From: CAZCVI01 sp964502145
GTDB lineage: Bacteria; Acidobacteriota; Aminicenantia; UBA2199
Direction: 5' to 3'
Length of the DNA stretch: 64,000 nucleotides
Assembly: GCA_964502145.1 (NCBI GenBank)
Contig: CAZCVI010000005.1
Coordinates: forward strand, 124,001-188,000
The notes beneath the pieces were generated by a model. The model did not search any database. It worked only from the letters and a program-made list of their open reading frames with translations, and was not told the DNA's origin. Position numbers and translations under genes: made by a program. Positions 60,947 through 64,000 of the stretch are shown piece by piece. The first letter of the stretch is position 1, and every line of letters starts with the position of its first letter.

Positions 60947-62473
60947 CTAACAATCCAATAATAGGCGGATTCTGTTAGCCAGTTTACTGGGGGAAAAAGG
61001 TTTATGGAGAAAGCCGGAATGGGAATCTAAAATACCCCGTTGCACCAGTAACGTATCCGAATAACCTGACATGAAGAGCACTTTAATCGCGGGGATTTTT
61101 TGCATGAATACATCTTTTAAAACTTTTCCATCTATGCCGGGCATGACCACATCGGTTAACAGCAGTGATATTTCTTGCGGGTAGTGGTGGAACAGTTCCA
61201 GGGCTGAATCACCCGAAGTTGCTTCCAGAACCGTATACCCCAGCGATTTAAGTGTATCAGAGACCATTGTCCTGATCGCGGCCTCATCCTCTACGACCAG
61301 GATTGTTTCTGAGCCCGTGGGCATCATCGCCTCTGCTTTTTCCAGGGTACATGCCACATCTTTGCCGGTTTCCCGGAAATATATCTTGAAGGCGGAGCCT
61401 TTACCGGGTTCGCTGTACACATAAATATGCCCGTTGTGTTGTTTGACAATGCCGTGGACTGTAGCCAGTCCTAAGCCCGTGCCTTTTTCCCGTTCCTTTG
61501 TCGTGAAGAACGGTTCGAAAATATTCGCTTGGATTTCCGGTGTCATTCCTTCGCCCGTATCCGTCACTGCCAGCATCGCATAGGTTCCCGGTATTACTTC
61601 AGGGTGGGAGCGTGTATAGGTCTCGTCTAAAAGGACATTGGCGGTTTCGATTGTCAGGCGTCCTCCCGCAGGCATTGCATCCCGGGCATTCACTACCAGG
61701 TTGAGCAGCACTTGTTCAATCTGGCCAATATCTGCTTCGATCGTGCCCAGTGGCTTTTCCAGGTGGAGTGTCATTTTCAAGTCCTCTCCCAGGATGCGGT
61801 CCAGCATGCGTGCCATATTCTCCACCATCTGATTGAGGTCCACTATTTTCATTTCCAGGACCTGTTTTCTGCTGAAAACCATTAATTGGCGCACCAGGGC
61901 AGCGCTTTTTTCCCCGGCACTGAGGATAATATTCAGGTCCTCTGTTAATGGATGTGCCGCTGGCAGTTTGGACAGCGCCAATTGACTGTAACCCAAGATA
62001 GCAGTTAAGAAATTATTAAAATCATGGGCTACACCACTGGCCAATCGCCCCATGGATTCCATTTTTTGAGCTTGCAGGAACTGGAGCCGCATTTTTTCTT
62101 TTTCTACTTCTGCTTGTTTTCGTTCGGCAATTTCGTGGCGTAGTTTTTCGTTTAGGTGTTGTAGGTCTGCTGTTCGTGCTTCCACCCGGTGTTCTAATTC
62201 TTTTTTCAACTCTTCCAATTGGAGGTTTTTTAGTTCCAATTCTGCATTTTGGAGATGGATCATATCGTGTTGTTGTTTTAGTTCTATTGCTGTTTGGGCC
62301 AGGTATTTTTTACTGTGATCGATTTCAAAGATTGTTTCCATCAGCAGTTGTTCTTTCACCTTGGAAAGATAGCCCAGGCAGCGCATGTGCAGTGCTTTTT
62401 CCGTGAGGTTGCGATTGATGATACGGATATCTCGCACGTTGTTTTTGCCTGTGTCCAACATGTCGTTTTCCAT
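60947..62473 (-). CDS. Hybrid histidine kinase with C-terminal receiver
   Basis: 508 residues. No membrane segment and no recognisable sensory domain: residues 1-60 look helical, and about 60-140 form a long coiled coil (ELELKNLQLEELKKELEHRV). HisKA follows (ASGVAHDFNNFLTAILGYSQ, phospho-His near 152), then HATPase (NLVVNARDAM, DTGEGMTPE, GTGLGLATVHGI) and a receiver (LVVEDEAAIR, LTDVVMPGIDG, HKPFSP). The kinase starts 16 bp after the ODP-like gene, which probably supplies its signal. AAGGAA precedes the ATG. No separate DNA-binding output is seen. Confidence 0.88.
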   Translation of the reverse strand: MENDMLDTGKNNVRDIRIINRNLTEKALHMRCLGYLSKVKEQLLMETIFEIDHSKKYLAQTAIELKQQHDMIHLQNAELELKNLQLEELKKELEHRVEARTADLQHLNEKLRHEIAERKQAEVEKEKMRLQFLQAQKMESMGRLASGVAHDFNNFLTAILGYSQLALSKLPAAHPLTEDLNIILSAGEKSAALVRQLMVFSRKQVLEMKIVDLNQMVENMARMLDRILGEDLKMTLHLEKPLGTIEADIGQIEQVLLNLVVNARDAMPAGGRLTIETANVLLDETYTRSHPEVIPGTYAMLAVTDTGEGMTPEIQANIFEPFFTTKEREKGTGLGLATVHGIVKQHNGHIYVYSEPGKGSAFKIYFRETGKDVACTLEKAEAMMPTGSETILVVEDEAAIRTMVSDTLKSLGYTVLEATSGDSALELFHHYPQEISLLLTDVVMPGIDGKVLKDVFMQKIPAIKVLFMSGYSDTLLVQRGILDSHSGFLHKPFSPSKLANRIRLLLDC

Positions 62474-62489
62474 GTTTGGTTCCTTATTT

Positions 62490-63221
62490 TTAGATTAGGT
62501 CAATGCCGCAGGGAAGGTGTTTGAGATGTTCTATTGCTTTTGGAATAGTATCTCCTTCCAGTACTGAACCGTGTTGTGGTAGAATGCGTTGGATATCCCA
62601 TTGGGTCAGGTTTTCCATACAATTTTTGAGAATACTGTTGTTTGGCATGTACCGTTGATGAAAGGGGGTCATGTATTCCTGGTAGTCGTCTGCTGCAAAT
62701 AAGTCCCAGTTCGTGGAGATGGCGCCAAAGATATCGCTGCTAAAAAGAGATTTGCTCTGGGCGTCGTATGTCATGATCGCGCCGGGGGAGTGTAGGAACG
62801 GGGTAAAAATAAACTCCAGAATCCGACCGCTTTTTAAAGTGAAGCGGAAATTATTCTCATCCACCGCGTAAAATTCCGAATGAATCCCATAGTGGCGGAT
62901 TAAACGGATGCAGTTGGAATGGGCCGCGATTTTTAAATTCGGGTTCTCGATCACATCTTCTATGACTGCCAAGTTCCCGCAAATATCCGGGTCTTGATGG
63001 GAGGCTACAATCAGGGAAATTGTCCGCGGGTTGACCAGATCAATCACCTTGCGCATCACTATAGGGAAGTGTGGGATTGAACCAGGATCAAATAGAACCA
63101 CATCCTCCTCGTCCATCAATAAATAGGGGTTGCAGTGTAACTGTGCTTCCCGGTCGTAAAAACCTACCCAGAATATTTCCCGTGTAATGGCCACAGCATC
63201 TTCGTAATCCATGGTTTTCAT
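62490..63221 (-). CDS. ODP-like metallo-beta-lactamase-fold protein, putative O2 sensor
   Basis: 243 residues. CNPYLLMDEEDVVLFDPGS opens an MBL fold of the flavodiiron type, and SHQDPDICG (about 75) gives the H-x-D-P-D di-iron motif typical of the oxygen-binding di-iron protein (ODP), in place of H-x-E-x-D-H. Further ligands fit LHSPGAIMTYD, LFSSDIFGA and LPQHGSVL. No flavodoxin domain follows, so this is not an O2 reductase. In Treponema an ODP passes an O2 signal to CheA; here a hybrid histidine kinase follows by 16 bp. Confidence 0.8.
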   Translation of the reverse strand: MKTMDYEDAVAITREIFWVGFYDREAQLHCNPYLLMDEEDVVLFDPGSIPHFPIVMRKVIDLVNPRTISLIVASHQDPDICGNLAVIEDVIENPNLKIAAHSNCIRLIRHYGIHSEFYAVDENNFRFTLKSGRILEFIFTPFLHSPGAIMTYDAQSKSLFSSDIFGAISTNWDLFAADDYQEYMTPFHQRYMPNNSILKNCMENLTQWDIQRILPQHGSVLEGDTIPKAIEHLKHLPCGIDLI

Positions 63222-63396
63222 GATTTTATTCTACCTCCACCGTACCCCATTATTATTATTATATTAATCTTCGGGGGGCACAGTTAAATTGACGCTTTTT
63301 TACCTGATATTGTAGTATCGTAAAATTGGTTTCGATCATTATTCTATTTTAATAAAAGAAAAAATATTTTGCAATAGTAAATCAGAAAATTAGGAA

Positions 63397-64000
63397 TTAT
63401 TTTTTCTTGTACTGACTGAGCCAGATACCGGAGAATATGACAAACATTCCGACAAAAGAACGCAGGGAAAGGATTTCTCCGAAAAAGAGGTAGTCCTCCA
63501 GTAGTGCGACAATAGGGGTGACATAGATAATAAAGGCCAGGGAAATAGCGCTCATTTGTTGGAGCAACTGGTAATAAAGAACAAAGGCCAATGCTGAGGC
63601 CAATATTCCCATTAAAACGATTGCCGTCATCACCCGGATATTAACATGCAGGTGGAAGGGCATTTCCGTGCCGAAACTGAGCAGCAGTAGGAACACTGTG
63701 CCCATAGCCAATTGGTGGAAGCTTAAGACCACGGTGTTTATGCGGGGCAGGAATTTTTTCACCATGACCAGTGACATGGCAGCGGCGAGTGCCGCGATCA
63801 AAATCGCCAGTGAGGCAAGCACTACTTTCAGGTTGTATTGGGTAATGGCCAGTTGGTCATAGAATACAATCAGTATGCCGCTAAAGCCCAATAGCGTGCC
63901 CATAAACTTTGGCCAATTAAAAGCCTCGTTTTTAAAAACAAAATTGCTCATCAGTGCCGTGAATATGGCAAAAGTGGCAAAAAAGATGGAGGTTACCCCT
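63397..64000 (-). CDS. EamA/DMT-family transporter, 5' end outside window
   Basis: The frame is open to the window edge (GVTSIFFATFAIFTALMSNF continues inward), so the start lies beyond 64000; at least 200 residues are present. Six to seven hydrophobic segments are seen. LLGFSGILIVFYDQL closes the first EamA repeat, and the second ends SFVGMFVIFSGIWLSQYKKK. A drug/metabolite exporter of unknown substrate, distantly similar to the one at 14313. An ATG at 63951 is internal to the domain and is not the true start. Confidence 0.85.
   Translation of the reverse strand, partial: GVTSIFFATFAIFTALMSNFVFKNEAFNWPKFMGTLLGFSGILIVFYDQLAITQYNLKVVLASLAILIAALAAAMSLVMVKKFLPRINTVVLSFHQLAMGTVFLLLLSFGTEMPFHLHVNIRVMTAIVLMGILASALAFVLYYQLLQQMSAISLAFIIYVTPIVALLEDYLFFGEILSLRSFVGMFVIFSGIWLSQYKKK

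Overview
The window reads as a chromosomal segment of an anaerobic, Gram-negative-type bacterium of moderate GC. An outer-membrane chaperone of the Skp family, lipoproteins, Bacteroides-style hybrid two-component regulators, [FeFe]-hydrogenases and many AAA-ATPase/PD-(D/E)XK proteins together suggest Candidatus Aminicenantes or a neighbouring uncultured phylum. That placement is inference; no rRNA gene is present. About 40 protein genes, one tRNA-Arg and a striking load of dispersed structured repeats are visible.

Layout. 0-5.4 kb is accessory: a cut beta-propeller gene, a 49-residue Cys/Gly-rich peptide that looks like a modified-peptide precursor, and a TIR-AAA-nuclease fusion bracketed by two 147-bp direct repeats, then a 40-bp tandem array. 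5.4-13.2 kb is a redox operon: a Rex repressor fused to a thioredoxin-like [2Fe-2S] ferredoxin, a sensory [FeFe]-hydrogenase with PAS domain, a PP2C phosphatase, a NuoF/GltD-like flavoprotein and a catalytic NuoG-like [FeFe]-hydrogenase. Two Rex-box-like sites overlap its apparently leaderless promoter. 13.3-23.3 kb holds housekeeping and transport genes (phosphoesterase, EamA transporter, tRNA-Arg, DUF3795, Skp, a Na+/solute symporter with three small membrane partners, two divergent paralogous alpha/beta hydrolases, an alkaline-phosphatase-like lipoprotein).

23.3-32.2 kb is a plastic island: two ATPase/nuclease proteins, an Rpn-like nuclease with a HicB-like protein, an apparent deletion scar of an ATPase cassette, a decayed IS3 transposase, an AT-rich membrane protein and a broken caspase-like gene. 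32.2-46.3 kb has a Snf2 helicase, an RsbU-like phosphatase, cyclase/Dus/YjbQ genes, an ATPase + TOPRIM (DUF4435-like) pair resembling PARIS defence, and a large hybrid sensor. 46.6-59.3 kb is rich in signalling: a response regulator/DUF4388/roadblock protein, a small kinase, a histidine kinase, and a tandem pair of receptor-like kinases, the first a predicted pseudokinase. 59.4-64 kb ends with ATP sulfurylase, a histidine kinase paired with an ODP-like (oxygen-binding di-iron) protein, and a cut EamA transporter.

Cross-cutting features: (i) five intergenic palindromes built of 9-bp tandem units with a fixed 4-6-bp core and variable triplets, within short inverted termini; (ii) four copies of a hairpin ending in CCGCCGGAGGCA whose stems covary; (iii) two loci of a GAATTC-centred satellite element, amplified as 40-bp units in one and 20-bp units in the other; (iv) a set of promoters whose -10 box lies exactly 6 nt before the start codon, implying leaderless mRNAs.
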